The notes beneath the pieces are model-generated. The model searched no databases. It was not told the origin of the DNA and saw only the letters and a program-made list of their open reading frames with translations. Of a DNA stretch of 64,000 bases, positions 44,708 to 56,258 are shown piece by piece. The translations under genes were made by a program, and so were the position numbers. The DNA lies in the NCBI GenBank assembly GCA_015680685.1, contig MNCI01014205.1, positions 1,084,725 to 1,148,724 of the forward strand, given 5' to 3'. Source of the DNA: Gnetum montanum. Taxonomy: Eukaryota > Streptophyta > Gnetopsida > Gnetales > Gnetaceae. Position 1 is the first letter of the stretch. Each line of letters opens with the position of its first letter.

Positions 44708-46256
44708 ATGGTAGCTAATCAACCCCAAGCTCCCTTGGTGTGTAACCCCTTTAATTTCACTAACTATCATGACATCCCAAAATTCCTCTAGAACATAAAC
44801 TTATTCTTCGATCCCACAACCCCTACTAGTAATTCCTGCCAACACATACAATGTTTCAAAACCTTATTAGAGATCCATAACATCGTACAAAATGACGTAG
44901 CATGTAGATTATTTGTGACAACTTTTGGGAGCAAAGCCACCGAATGGTTTTTGATGCTCCCTAATGCCTCCATCGGCTCATGGAAAGACTTCAAAAATAA
45001 TTTTTTTCTCCAATTTTACAAGTTCACTAGTCTAGCCATAGCATCAAGCAACTTTACAAGCTCTAGGAAAATTCATGGGGAAAATGTCTATGACTATAAC
45101 TTATGATTTCTTTATCAACTTACCTATGTGCCAAATGAGATGCATTTGCAACTTATCCATCATTGATCCATTCTTTTCCTATGCCATTAAATCTGATCCC
45201 AACATAACAAAAATACATAGAGTGATGGCTAAATTCATGGAGTTAGAAAAAATTACCCTTATGAACAACATCCAAATCCAATTTGGGATGATGAGCGTTA
45301 GTAATCCCATGCAATCTAACCCTATAACCCTACCAACTTTCCCAATGACCAACACTATGTTCCAAACTCCTCCCCATTTTCAAATGACTCAACCTTCAAA
45401 TAATTACTTTCAAGGCCCTACATCTTCATTTCTACCATCCAACATTGGTTTTAATGATGACCAATCGAAGGCCTTAATTCAATCCATCATAAACCCAAAT
45501 GAGGTATCTAATCCCATTGAACCCCTAACTCAAACTCAATACTAGATGATCCAAATATTAAATTCACTACAAAAACTTTCAAATGAAGTAGTTGAATTAA
45601 AGTAGAACAACAACACCAGTCCTGTACAATCGAAAAAGCCAAGTTCATCAGTCAATGATGATTATTATTGTGATAACACAAGGCAACATTCTAAGAGGAC
45701 TTGCCATCAATTCTTGGCATTATATGGTGACAATGCCTAGAGTCAAAAAAATGGAATACCCCTTGTTATGGTCCTTAATGTACCTCATGAAATAGAAAAT
45801 GAAGAGGTTTCCTCATTAGAACAAGTTATGGTAAGCGACCCCAACCCACATAACACTCGCTACCATAGACTTAGTGACATTGTGAACACCACACCACAAT
45901 AGAGTAGGAATGATCCTTATACACCCCGAAACAGAAGATTTCCTAGTTAAAATAATACAAACAACCAAATTTGGCCATCTCAAGTAAATGCCAAGCTCCC
46001 TTTTCTACTTAGGAGAGCCCCACCTCAATAGGAAGCCAAAGACATACATAAGACTTATGATTTGGTTAATGATTTAAAAAGAGTGAAAGTAAACATTTCA
46101 ATGTATGATCTTCTACACTTTAATGAAATGATAGAGGTGATTCAAAAGATATTTCATACACCTAAAACTAAAAAAGAAAAATCTCCAACCCCCAAAAGGA
46201 AAGTTCACTTCATAGAAAGTCCTAACACATTATTAGTATAGAATGCAAACAATTCC
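44708..46256 (+). pseudogene. Element G gag (Tat-like)
   Basis: The ATG at 44708 (MVANQPQAPLV) opens a frame that, despite stops, reads CNPFNFTNYHDIPKF, DVACRLFVTTFGSKATEWF and SIGSWKDFKNNFFLQF; the WFL...W-x-F pattern is the retrotransposon gag core. A shift near 45100 moves the frame. The later part is Asn/Pro/Gln-rich, then a Lys-rich stretch (KTKKEKSPTPKRKVHF) just before the protease. No clear zinc knuckle was found; DDYYCDNTRQHSKRTCHQF at about 45657 may be its remnant. Strongly decayed. Confidence 0.72.
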
Positions 46257-46844
46257 ATGTCAAGCAAGAAATATCAACCTCCTTTCCTAAAAAATATGAT
46301 TATTTTAGAAAAGAATGTCCATAATTGTTTGATGGATTTTGGTGCAACTATTAGTGTCATGCCTCTTGAGGTATGTAAGGCTTTAGGAGCACAAATGATA
46401 CCACAAATGAAAAGTGTGATTCAACTCGATGGATCCAATGTACATGTAGTGGGGTCATTGAAAGGAGTGAAGGTGAAACTTAAAAAATATCATACATTTA
46501 CATGTTACACGAATATCCTAGTAGTTGACATGTCACCCACTTATGGTGTGCTCTTATCTAGGACTTTTGGAAACAAGTTTGATGGCTTCTTTCGGTCAAA
46601 TTTCTCAGAACTGTTAATCCTTATCAAAGAAAAATTTGAATATATGACTATACCTAGAGAACCCTTTTATAATCAAGTGTTAACAACTTTTGATCAACAA
46701 AGTAAATCTCTAGGAAATCAAAATACCAACATTTTTGTTGGAGTGGTTGAGTTAGGACTTGGCAAATATTTGATGAATGATGATATGGGTAAAACTCTAG
46801 GCATAAACCCTTTTGCATACATGTATTCTACCCAATATTATTAA
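46257..46844 (+). pseudogene. G protease
   Basis: The active-site loop is CLMDFGATISVMPLEVCKALG (about 46326-46388), with D-F-G in place of the usual D-S-G. Conserved neighbours are IQLDGSNVHVVGSLKGVKV and DMSPTYGVLLSRTF (about 46528-46567). It is followed by a long uninterrupted tail to TQYY and a stop. This 195-codon stretch has no stop, the longest intact frame of G's N-terminal half. Confidence 0.78.
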
Positions 46845-47048
46845 GCTTTTAGGGAGTGTGAAATGGTGTATGAAGATACTTTGCCATACCACCAACATGA
46901 TGGAAGAACTTTTCTTTTCGGTGACCCACCACCATTTGGAAATGATAAGGACATAAGTGAGATTCTAACCAATGAAATACTAGAAGATGAGCCGAATTTT
47001 GATGATGATCATTGTTACCTTGATTAGAGGACTGATTTTTCAAATTTC

Positions 47049-47460
47049 ATGAACTTAAACACTTGGATACTAAGAGTGGATGGTGCCTCCTCCAAGAAAG
47101 GATGTGAAGTAGAAACAATGTTTATACCTCATGGCAAAGCTCCTATCCTTAAAGCCATCAATTTCAAACAACTTATGACTAACAACATGGTTGAATATGA
47201 AGCACTTATACATTGGATCAAGCTAGCTCAATAGTATGACTTATCCAAGCTTGAAATCTATAATGACTCCCAACTAATAGTAAACCAAGTCAATTGGACC
47301 TTTGACAATAAAGAGGTTACCATGAAAGCATATAAAGCTTATATTTTTGAACTTTTTAAAAAGTTTAAACACGTGACCATTAAACATGTATCAAGAGAGG
47401 AAAATTATGTTCTTGATGTACTAGCCCAAATGGCCATCACTTTGGATGTCTCGTTCAAAC
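47049..47460 (+). pseudogene. G archaeal-type RNase H located upstream of RT
   Basis: Signatures in order: WILRVDGASSKKGCEVET (first Asp, about 47076-47090), NNMVEYEALIHWIKLAQ (Glu), LEIYNDSQLIVNQVN (Asp) and HVSREENYVLDVLAQMA (last Asp, about 47407-47417). One TAG at 47232. All four catalytic acids are present. It is in the same frame as protease and pol and lies before RT, whereas in element B the same domain sits between RNase H and integrase. This is either an alternative Tat architecture or a rearrangement. Confidence 0.82.
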
Positions 47461-47789
47461 ATAATACTTGGGATTTAGAAATTATTATTGAAAAGGTAAA
47501 ATCCTACTCTATCCTTGATAATGTATTTTCTTTTCAAGTGTTTGATGATGACGACCATGTTTGTAAATTTCTATATTCTAAAGGAGAATTTAGTGATCAA
47601 GGAGATATATCAAAGGATGTTGTGTTCTTAAAAAAAATATCTCCTGAAGTAGTAGTTAGGGTAGCATTATTTGATGACTTGCACACCAAGACTATAGACT
47701 TATCTAACAATACTATTTGGCAATGTTAGCTGAGACTGAAACAATTCAGGTTAAAAAAAAAGGAAGATAATACCTTGTTAAAATAGGAG

Positions 47790-49140
47790 TTTGTTTACAT
47801 TAAGATGAAAGAAAAAGTTTGGTTGAATTACTACATGAGTTTAATGATGTTCTAGCTTGGACTTACGAAGACCTTAAAACTTTCAATCCATTAGTGATGA
47901 CACATACAATTCTCATTAGGCTAGAAACAAAACCATTTAGGCAAAAACTTAGACTTGTAAATCAAAAGATTGAAGTCCTCATGAAAGTAGAAATTGACAA
48001 GCTCCTAGAATCAAAAATTATGTACCCAGTGAGACACTCTAGCTGGATATCAAACTTAGTGCCCGTTAGGAAATGTACTAGTGAATTAAAGTTATGTATT
48101 GATTTTCATAATCTTAATACTTCTTACATTAAGAATAATTATCCACTCTACCTTATGGAGGAACTATTGCAAATTGTGAATGGTGCTCAAATGTATTCCT
48201 TTTTGGATGGGTATTCAGGATATAACCAAATTTTAATAAATAAGAAAGACCAATACAAAATAGCTTTCATGACAAGATGGGGAACTTTTCAATTTTCTAA
48301 AATGACCTTTGGCCCCATAAATGTTGGCTCTACCTTTCAAAGAGCTATGGAAAAAAATTTTGAGGGGATAATTAGAAAGTGCATTATTATATACCTAGAT
48401 GACTTAATCGTTTTCTCCAAAGATTGAGGTACGAACCTTAGAGACCTTAGGAACATTTTTATAAGATGTAGATGATTTGGCATTACCTCGAATGCAAAGA
48501 AATCCATATTTAGAGTTCAAAGTGGTAAATTTGTAGGTCATATAGTGACTAAGGAAGGAATTGCAATTAATCTTGAGAGGGTGAACGCAATTTTAGAAGT
48601 ACCTTACCCTTTATCCAAGATTGATCTAAGGGCTTTCTTTGGAAAAAATAACTTCGTCAAATGATTTATCCTTGTCTATGCTGAATTAGTTAGATCATTG
48701 AATGAAATGCTTAGGAAAGATAGTAATCTTCACTAGATAGATGAAAGAAAGAATGCTTTCCTTACTATTAAAGAGGCCATTATAGATGCCCCTATCCTGG
48801 CTTCTCCTTGGTATGAAAATGACTTCCACTTATATGCTTTTTCTAGTGATGTTATTGTTGTTGCTATCTTGACCCATGACATAGTAGATCAAGGTGAGAA
48901 ACCCATAGCATTCATGTCTACACCTTTAAGGAATGAAGAATTAAAATACTCACTCGTACAAAAGCAATTGTTTATTGTAATAAAATCCTTAAAGAAATTT
49001 CGCTACTACTTATTAAACGTAAAGGTTTTTGTCATTGTCCTTGACTGAGCCATCATTGATTTAGCTAAATTGCAGGATCCTAGTGAAAAATGCACTATAT
49101 GGGTTATGAAGTTGTAGGAATATGATATTTAGTGGAAGGT
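47790..49140 (+). pseudogene. G reverse transcriptase and RNase H
   Basis: RT landmarks: FNDVLAWTYEDLKTFNP, SSWISNLVPVRKC, LCIDFHNLNTSYIKNNYPL, YSFLDGYSGYNQI, FGPINVGSTFQRAM and the catalytic YLDD at 48392-48403 (IIYLDDLIVFSKD). A stop follows at 48425. The connection and RNase H continue in frame (IVTKEGIAINLERV; LHLYAFSSDVIVVAIL; PIAFMSTPL; KSLKKFRYYLLNVKVFVI) to about 49030. There is no second RNase H after it. Stops at several places, frame intact. Confidence 0.88.
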
Positions 49141-50552
49141 GGCCAAGTTAGTTAGAGGGATTGGCCTTGCCAAGCTAATTGCCAAAGCCTCAACTTCAGA
49201 AAGTTGCAATGCACTCAAAGATAAAGAATCAATTCCTCCTCACATATTATCCATTAATGAGGAAAATGATATCCCATTTGCTCCTAATCGATTGTATGAT
49301 CCATGGTATGGTGATATCAAATTTTATTTAGTCTTCCATCGTTCTCCCTTAGATTTACTTAGATATAAGAGAAAGCTTTTAATATCAAAATGTTTGAAAT
49401 TCACTCTAATAAGTGATGAACTACTTAGAAAGAATTTCCAAGGAATATATCTTAAGTTCTTGGACCAAGAATAGGCTAACAATGCTCTAAAACAACTTCA
49501 CGAGGAAGGACATATAGGATACTTTTTGTTAGTTCATAAAATTGTGGGGGCTGGTTATTATTAGCTTGCTATGATAAATGATGCTTACAACTCAATTAGA
49601 ACTTGTGTCCAATGACAAATATGTAAGGGTAAAGACCCCAAGAGTTCAGCCCCTTTATAGCCTATAATAGAAATTAGACCATTTGCACAATGGGATCCTT
49701 TGTGTACTACCCTACACAAGTTTATCTTAACAACCATTAATTATTGCACATGTTGGTTAGAAGTGAAAGCAACTAAAACTACATCATCTCGTGAGGTCAT
49801 TCGCTTCCTAGAGGATGATATAATCTTGAAGTATGGGTATCCTTATGCTTTAGCAGTCGACAACAGACTTGCCTTCATCTCCATAGAGTTTACAAATTGG
49901 GCTAGAGATCATAACATAATTATCCATGTTGTAACCAAATATTATCCATAGGGTAATGGTTTGGCTGAGTCCTCCAAAAAAATCATATTAGATGGAATTA
50001 AGAAAATAATAGCCCAAAACCCATGAACTTGGCACAAACAACTAAAATGGGTAGTTTGGGCAGATAGGGTTTGTTATAAAGAATTAATCAAGACTACACC
50101 ATATGATCTAGTGTATGGACAAGAACCAATATTACCAATTAATTTACAAATTCATACATATCAGTTCTTTTTGGAAAATTTACCAACTGATGAGCATCTA
50201 ATATCATGTACATGAGACATTTGGAATCTAGAGCTTAAAAGGGTCAACTCAATTGAAAATCTATGTAGTCATCAACAAATTGTCAAAAAATGATTTGATA
50301 AGAAATATGTGACTAAAGTATTTCAAGTAGGTAACTTGGTCCTTAAAAGAGATAGAGCATTTGGTTAGACCAGCCCTCCAACTAATTTTTATCCTATGTG
50401 GTCTAGTCTATTCCAAATTATAGATGTCGTTGGCCCCAATGTATACAAAATTGCTGATTTGCAAGGACAAAGGTTACATAAGAATTTTAATGCATTTCAT
50501 ATAAAGCATTTCTACTCAGGTGCCCCATGTGAACACCTGGTAGATCCTTAGT
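49141..50552 (+). pseudogene. G integrase
   Basis: It is in frame with RT. The zinc domain shows HEEGHIGYFLLVHKI and, later, a TCVQ*QICKG motif where CxxC is expected. The core has AQWDPLCTTLHKF, ALAVDNRLAFISIEF (Asp) and NGLAESSKK (Glu). TPYDLVYGQEPILPI and NFNAFHIKHFYSGAP mark the C-terminal half, which ends at a TAG at 50550-50552 and carries no chromodomain. About eight stops. Confidence 0.85.
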
Positions 50553-51026
50553 TGCATGTTTTCTTCCCCCTTCACCATGCATTTCATTTGTATATAGTTG
50601 CATTTGCATATTTTCTTTTATTTCCACCATCATTTTCTTAGCATATTAGTTTTGGTTTGAACTTTTTTATGTTTTTCATATGATTTTAATAATCATTATG
50701 GTTGTTTGAGTTACTAGGCATTGGATCATCATAACACCTTAGAAAATAATGTGAGTATAATGCTATATACATATATATATATATTACTATTACATGGAAT
50801 CTTCTTTATATTTTATATTTCAATAACGTTATGATTCTTCCTAGTCTTTTCAAGGTTTTAGCTTTATTGGTTATGCTAGATTTTGGAGCATGGGATTTGT
50901 GCTACTTATCATGTAATCATCATGATCATGTGAGTGTAGGATATGTGATGTTGGAGATTGGTTAGCTTCAATCACTAGGTGATCTTGGAAAATCCCATTC
51001 TCTCAGGTGTAATGATCCATGGCTAC
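50553..51026 (+). other. G 3' region, left of F
   Basis: Untranslated sequence with a T-rich stretch and an AT microsatellite at 50766-50787. It resumes at 60005 after element F. Confidence 0.65.
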
Positions 51027-51031
51027 CCTGT
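51027..51031. repeat. TSD of element F, left (CCTGT)
   Basis: Perfect match to 60000-60004. Confidence 0.93.
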
Positions 51032-51840
51032 TGATGAATCATGGTTTGCCAGACCCCGATATTGGGTACATGATATTGCGGCTTGGATATGATATCGTAT
51101 ATGTGATATCATGATTCCTGTGTTAGCCTATAAATATATCACTCAGGTGAACAGTTAATAGTTTTGGAGTGAAGTTCTTTTCTTTCTAGTTCTTTTAGCA
51201 GTTTAGTTTTCAATTTTTAGTTTCTTTCTTTCAAGCTAGTTATTCCTAGTGCATGTCTGTAGTGTGACGTTTGTAATTACACCACACCTTTGTTTGAGTG
51301 TGATGTACTTGGACATGTGCATAACCAGCAATAAAGATCAAGATTACTTTCATTATTGTAGCATTCACTTAGATTAATTTTTTTTTGAATTATTTAATGT
51401 CTTCTTTAGTTAATAGTTTGATTTATTGTTATTTACTTTTCTTGTCATTAAGCAAAATGTGTACACCTTAATCACGAGCGTTTAAGTGCGAATATTTGGC
51501 ATGCCCAGCAATAATACCATGAAGTCCAAGATGTTTACAGATGGTTAAGGATGGATACCATCGTCATAGGCTAATTTAGGTTTTTCTTCCATTATTAGTT
51601 AAATCAATTTATCTTTTCTATTATTGGGAGTAATGTAGAATTAGGACAACATCACATGGCTCACTTGAGACTAAACCATATGTGACAAAGCTACTACTAG
51701 TCCAAGTGAGAAGGTAGTGAACTATGATTAATGTATAACTATTTAGGTGCCACAACTAGTCCATCCGCGGAGTTCGAATAGATCATGCGTACACACTTAT
51801 ATTCATATGGTTGAGTGTAAGGGTACCTAGCCACTCATCA
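51032..51840 (+). repeat. Element F 5' LTR
   Basis: The first 85 bases hold GATATT/GATATC words (51058, 51072, 51090, 51107), then the TATA box TATAAATA at 51128. It ends GCCACTCATCA. Confidence 0.93.
51128..51135 (+). promoter_or_regulatory. TATA box in F's 5' LTR
   Basis: TATAAATA, 97 bp into the LTR and directly downstream of the GATATC cluster. Transcription probably starts about 30 bp further on. Confidence 0.65.
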
Positions 51841-51841
51841 T

Positions 51842-51859
51842 TGGCGCCATTGCCGAGGA
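51842..51859 (+). other. Primer-binding site of F (tRNA-Asp)
   Basis: TGGCGCCATTGCCGAGGA, complementary to the plant tRNA-Asp 3' end with two changes. Confidence 0.87.
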
Positions 51860-51967
51860 TGGTGCTAGTTATCTAGATTAGTTATATTACACAAGATTTC
51901 TGTAAAAGGGTATTAACAATATATCTTTTGAGAAGTATTCAAATAGACACCACAAATTGACAACAAT

Positions 51968-54459
51968 GTCTCACTTAGAAATGATTATGAACCATATAGC
52001 ACACCTATTCATTGGAGAACTAATGAAATATACAATGAAGAAGATTGGAGTGATCCACCTTATGAAGGGATTTTTCATGACCATGGCCATCCTAACGACA
52101 CTCAAAGACTACATTCACCTAAGGTAGACAATCTTGAAGAAGATGATGTCAGTCCTAAACTAGGGGAGGCCTTAAGGTCTAAGACCTCCTTGGTACTTAG
52201 AAACGATAAACCAAGGGACCTTGAGGAACATTATAGAAGCCATGGCTATCCTACCAGTTCCTCCTTTTCATCTTCCTCCTCAACTTTAACATCTAGTTTT
52301 GATGAAGATGAATGTAGGTATAGAGATAGGGCTCCACAAAAGGGTCAGAATAAAAGAAAAAATTAAACCCATAGACACACTTAAGGTCATCAACATGAAC
52401 ACAAGCCCCATCATCGCCATCAATCAAATAGAGATTTTAATGATAACTTGTTTGATGATGATAAACCCTTGTTAGTTCCTAAAAGCTTAATGCACATCAT
52501 AGAGGTTGTTAAGATAGCTCACAGGCATCATAAGAAGAGTTGACTACCTAAGCTTGACCTGAATAATATTTCAAAATTTGCAGGAGGCTATGATTTAGAT
52601 CTACAACATCATTTAAAAGCCTTCCATGATGCTTGTGTGCTCAACAATGTGGACAGTAAATGATAAAAAATTAAGCTCTTTTCTAGGACACTAATAGATA
52701 AAGCTAAATTGTGGTATAAATCATTGGAACCAAATTCAATCAGACAATGGTTAACCATGTTAGAACTTTTCAATAAAAGATACCAGACCTATGCGCAAGT
52801 GTCTGCCTTGAGGAGACAAATCCAAAGATGTAAACAAGAAAAACAGGAATCCTTGGACATGGCCTTAGATAGACATTATGCCTTAATAAATAAATGTCTA
52901 GGTCATAGGTTCTCCGAGAAAGAGCAAGTACTCCACATTATAGATGGGCTTAGCAATGAAACAAGGGTGAACCTTGGAAAGTATGCTTGAGGATAACTAT
53001 ATAAGCTCCAAGTCCAGTAGGTTAAAGAACTAATAGAGTGTCTAGTGAAAGAAGAGAGAGAATTATCTAAATGGGAGAATGCCAAAGAATTTGAGTGGGA
53101 CCCAAATCTAGAAACAACAAAGGTCTAGAACTACAAGGAAGAGGAAGCAACCAATTCTAAAAGGGTGATACAGTCCCAACCTTTGCCAAGATAGAAATCG
53201 ATAGATGAAATTGAGGCAAAGAATAACAAGATGATCGTATGGGAAAATGAACAAAGTGTAAACTTAGAATACACTGTTAGGGAAAGGGTCATCCAAAATA
53301 AACCTAGCAATCAAAACAAATAGAGGGCATAGAAATCAGAAATAGTTAAGAACATTATTTAGCAACTAGGGAGAATGGCTAAGGGTAACGAGGCCAGAGG
53401 CTTAAGTACATATAATGAGGATGGATGTGATGTCTATTTATATGACCATCCAAAGGGCCATTGCCTAGTCTTGTCACGTCTATATGAGCATTGGGTAGGG
53501 AAGTTGCACCCAAAATTCATACAAAGGTATCAATTTAGGTGCATTCCTATTCCACAAGGTAATTATGGACAACCCCATAGCCCATTGTACTATCTTGAGG
53601 GGAGCTATTACTAGCCATAACACTTTGTTCCACCATAGTGGCAAAACTCATAGGTGTGGGGGAGGCCACCATCTAGCCAGCCACATCCTCCCTGTCTACC
53701 AAAACCAAATGCTACTATGTTCAACATCCTATTTCTCCAACTAGTTTTGAATCCTCTACCTCCAATTGTCATTATCACTCTCTCGAGTACCATCGACTTG
53801 TGTCTTCTCCTGAGGGATCACCACCTCATACTTCTCACACTTCTCCTTGCCCTTGATATTCTCATCCTTCACCTCCTTCTACACAGCCATCAGATGTATC
53901 AGACAGTTTTGCACCACCATGCTAACTAGTGGATGTAACTTGTGTTGCTGCTATTAATGAAAGTAGGTTCCCTACGCAACTTTGGAAGTGTCCCTTCTTT
54001 AGGCATGGTCATAGGAAGAAGAATCACCCTTCTAAACCTACTCCACCCTCTAAACCAACCCAAGGTCAACTTGGTGCCACACCTTCCTTAGCTCCATCAA
54101 CAACCCCTGTCACTATACCCAGGCCTCCATCTCACACTCCAACATGCACATGATCTAGTGAATTCACCAATGTGAAGGAACACACAGATCCATGCATACT
54201 ACCGTATAGTCAAGGGTGCCATAGTGGACCAGATTTCCTTCATAATGTAAACACATCATCTATCCTATCCCACTATGCTTTCTATAATTAGGTGTGTGAC
54301 CAACAATTTCTCTACCCTCCCACCATACCAGCAATAGACACCTAGTGGCTGGGGCATGAAGGGTTCCTAATGTGTCATACATGCATGGATCCTATTCATC
54401 CACTTATTAATCCTAGCCATGACCAAATGTTTAGTCATGGGGGTCACTCCCCATTCTAA
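51968..54459 (+). pseudogene. Element F gag (Athila-like)
   Basis: A frame with only scattered stops runs from about 51966 to 53614. It has an acidic N-terminal part (NEEDWSDPPYEGIFHDHGH), a Ser run near 52260, and a capsid-like region at 52540-52990 (LPKLDLNNISKFAGGYDLD; KLWYKSLEPNSIRQW; RYQTYAQVSALRRQIQ; GHRFSEKEQVLHIIDGL). A damaged zinc knuckle CDVYLYDHPKGHC is at about 53428-53466, with the second Cys replaced by Tyr. A Pro-rich tail follows with KCPFFRHGHRKKNH (about 53986) and HYAFYN near the end at 54457. The true start is unclear: ATG at 51968 is out of frame with the main reading. Confidence 0.8.
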
Positions 54460-55744
54460 TTTTCAATATTCTTATGTGTTATTTTATCTTTTCTATTTTA
54501 TGATTTTTTGTCATTTCTCTATTTCTTTTACTTTTTCTAATTGTTGTTTTCAATTTTCCATTGTAATCTCGACCATGAATAAGTTGATCATGTTGAGGGA
54601 TTGGTTATTTGGACATTGAGACCATGACATCCATCCACCTATTCCATTAATATGAGGTTTGTGCTCTAGTCATGATGGTAATATTTTTCATCATCATCCA
54701 ACTATAAATAATTGATAATCATTGTGTTTGGAGAGATGAGTGAAGGACTAAGGTGGAATGACAAGGGTGTGACATCAAGGGTATTCGTAGATTCTCTTTG
54801 GCTACTTCCATATGTTCTATTGTGTTGCTGAGGTTGTAACTATATCCTTGTAGATCTAACAAAAAATGGGAGTAAGAGCAACTCAAAATGGCACTAAATA
54901 AGCTTCTATGGATCCCACTGAAAAGACATGTATTCATGCATGAAGGTAGGCAACTTCATAGAGCCATTAAAAAAAACAAATAATAATAATAATAATAAAA
55001 GTGTGTCACCATGATGCTCCTCCCTTGAACAAAATGCCAAGTGATGTTACTCCTTGCAACTCTGGTAGACTTATGATTGTTTGTTAATGGGATGAAGCGA
55101 TGCGGTGTCATTGCAATGTAGTATGGACTTGGTTTGAAACTTGGAAATCTAGACACATGGTTATTTAACCACCAATTACACATAAGATTCCATTGTAACC
55201 ATAATTAGAAACCTCATGCCCCAATTTCTATAATCCCTTCTGTAGTCTATCTCATCTCGTTATTCAAATGTTCATAACTTGTGGTTGGTGTAATGCAGAG
55301 CTATTATCTTAACTCAATGGTTCTAACATGTGTGTTTTGTTCACAAGTATATGTTTCATTCAACTTCTCTAGTGCCCATGGACATTAGAGGTGTGGTTCC
55401 ACAAGGGCATCATAGGCTAGAGCCTATTTTGGGGAGGACCCACTTGTGTAACTTTTGTAACTTGTCCTTGTTGCACATGACTACATTATTTTACACTCTG
55501 ACTCCTCACCTAAGTGAACTATCCTTTCCCTTATCATTTTAATTAGTTGTTCCTCAACAATTACTATACACCCTTCATCCTAGCCCCTTTTCACAAATTT
55601 TAATATAGGACTCCATCATGACACACTTTTGGTGCCTCAAAATTAATTTTCCAAATACCCTAGATCTTTCAATTTAATCTCAAATCCTGCATTAATTATC
55701 AAAAATTCATTATTTCTACTTAGTCCCTACATTCGGTGCATGTT

Positions 55745-55810
55745 GGTGGGGACGCAATATCGAGTACATGATATTGGGTCTTGCCTACCTATATATAGTT
55801 ATGAATCCAC
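55745..55810 (+). promoter_or_regulatory. Internal U3-like segment upstream of X
   Basis: GACGCAATATCGAGTACATG and ATATTGGGTCTTG resemble the LTR U3 start (GATATTGGGTACATGATATTG at 51058), and TATATATAG follows at 55791. It lies about 450 bp before the X ATG and could be a second promoter. Element A has a GATATCGC palindrome beside its N gap at the corresponding place. Confidence 0.45.
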
Positions 55811-55820
55811 CTACTTCAAC

Positions 55821-55968
55821 GTTCATTTCCTTCATTTGCCACTAGGGGAGTTGTTGAAATTTTCCTTTGTGACTTCGAGCTTTACCTCTCCATCTTCCAA
55901 GTGCAATATCTNGAAGTCACAAAGGAAAATTTCAACAACTCCCCTAGTGGCAAATGAAGGAAATGAAC
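55821..55968. repeat. Perfect 56-bp inverted repeat bounded by Ns
   Basis: Arms 55821-55876 and 55913-55968 are exact reverse complements. Ns at 55912 and 55969 flank the second arm. Probably a gap-filling artefact. Confidence 0.9.
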
Positions 55969-56239
55969 NGAAATTAAATATTTACTAAAGAAACATTTTA
56001 TGTTTAAATGACAAGTTAATTTTCATCAATCACCTAGGCCACCCAAATGATTGTAAGTGCCACATGTAAAGAAATTGACAAAACTCAATGATGTAAGGTC
56101 AATAATAACACCTTTTGGAGCCATTTCTCAGAATTATTTCTAACTCTAAAATCACACTATGTAATTATGGACTGTTAACTAAGGCAATGATTAAGGTATG
56201 AGTTGATGAAAATTTCTCTACACAACCTTAGTAACAGTT

Positions 56240-56258
56240 GATCTTTGTGTGATTACAG
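56240..56258 (+). promoter_or_regulatory. Splice-acceptor-like junction before X (element F)
   Basis: ATCTTTGTGTGATTACAG ends directly at the X ATG, as in element A. Confidence 0.5.

Larger units (their letters stand above)
54460..56258 (+). other. F non-coding block between gag and X
   Basis: No gene. T-rich at 54470-54560, an (AAT)n run at 54979-54999, and the conserved phrase CCTCCCCAAAGCAGG-like sequence inverted near 55430. It also holds the internal U3-like segment and an artefact-like inverted repeat listed below. Confidence 0.65.
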
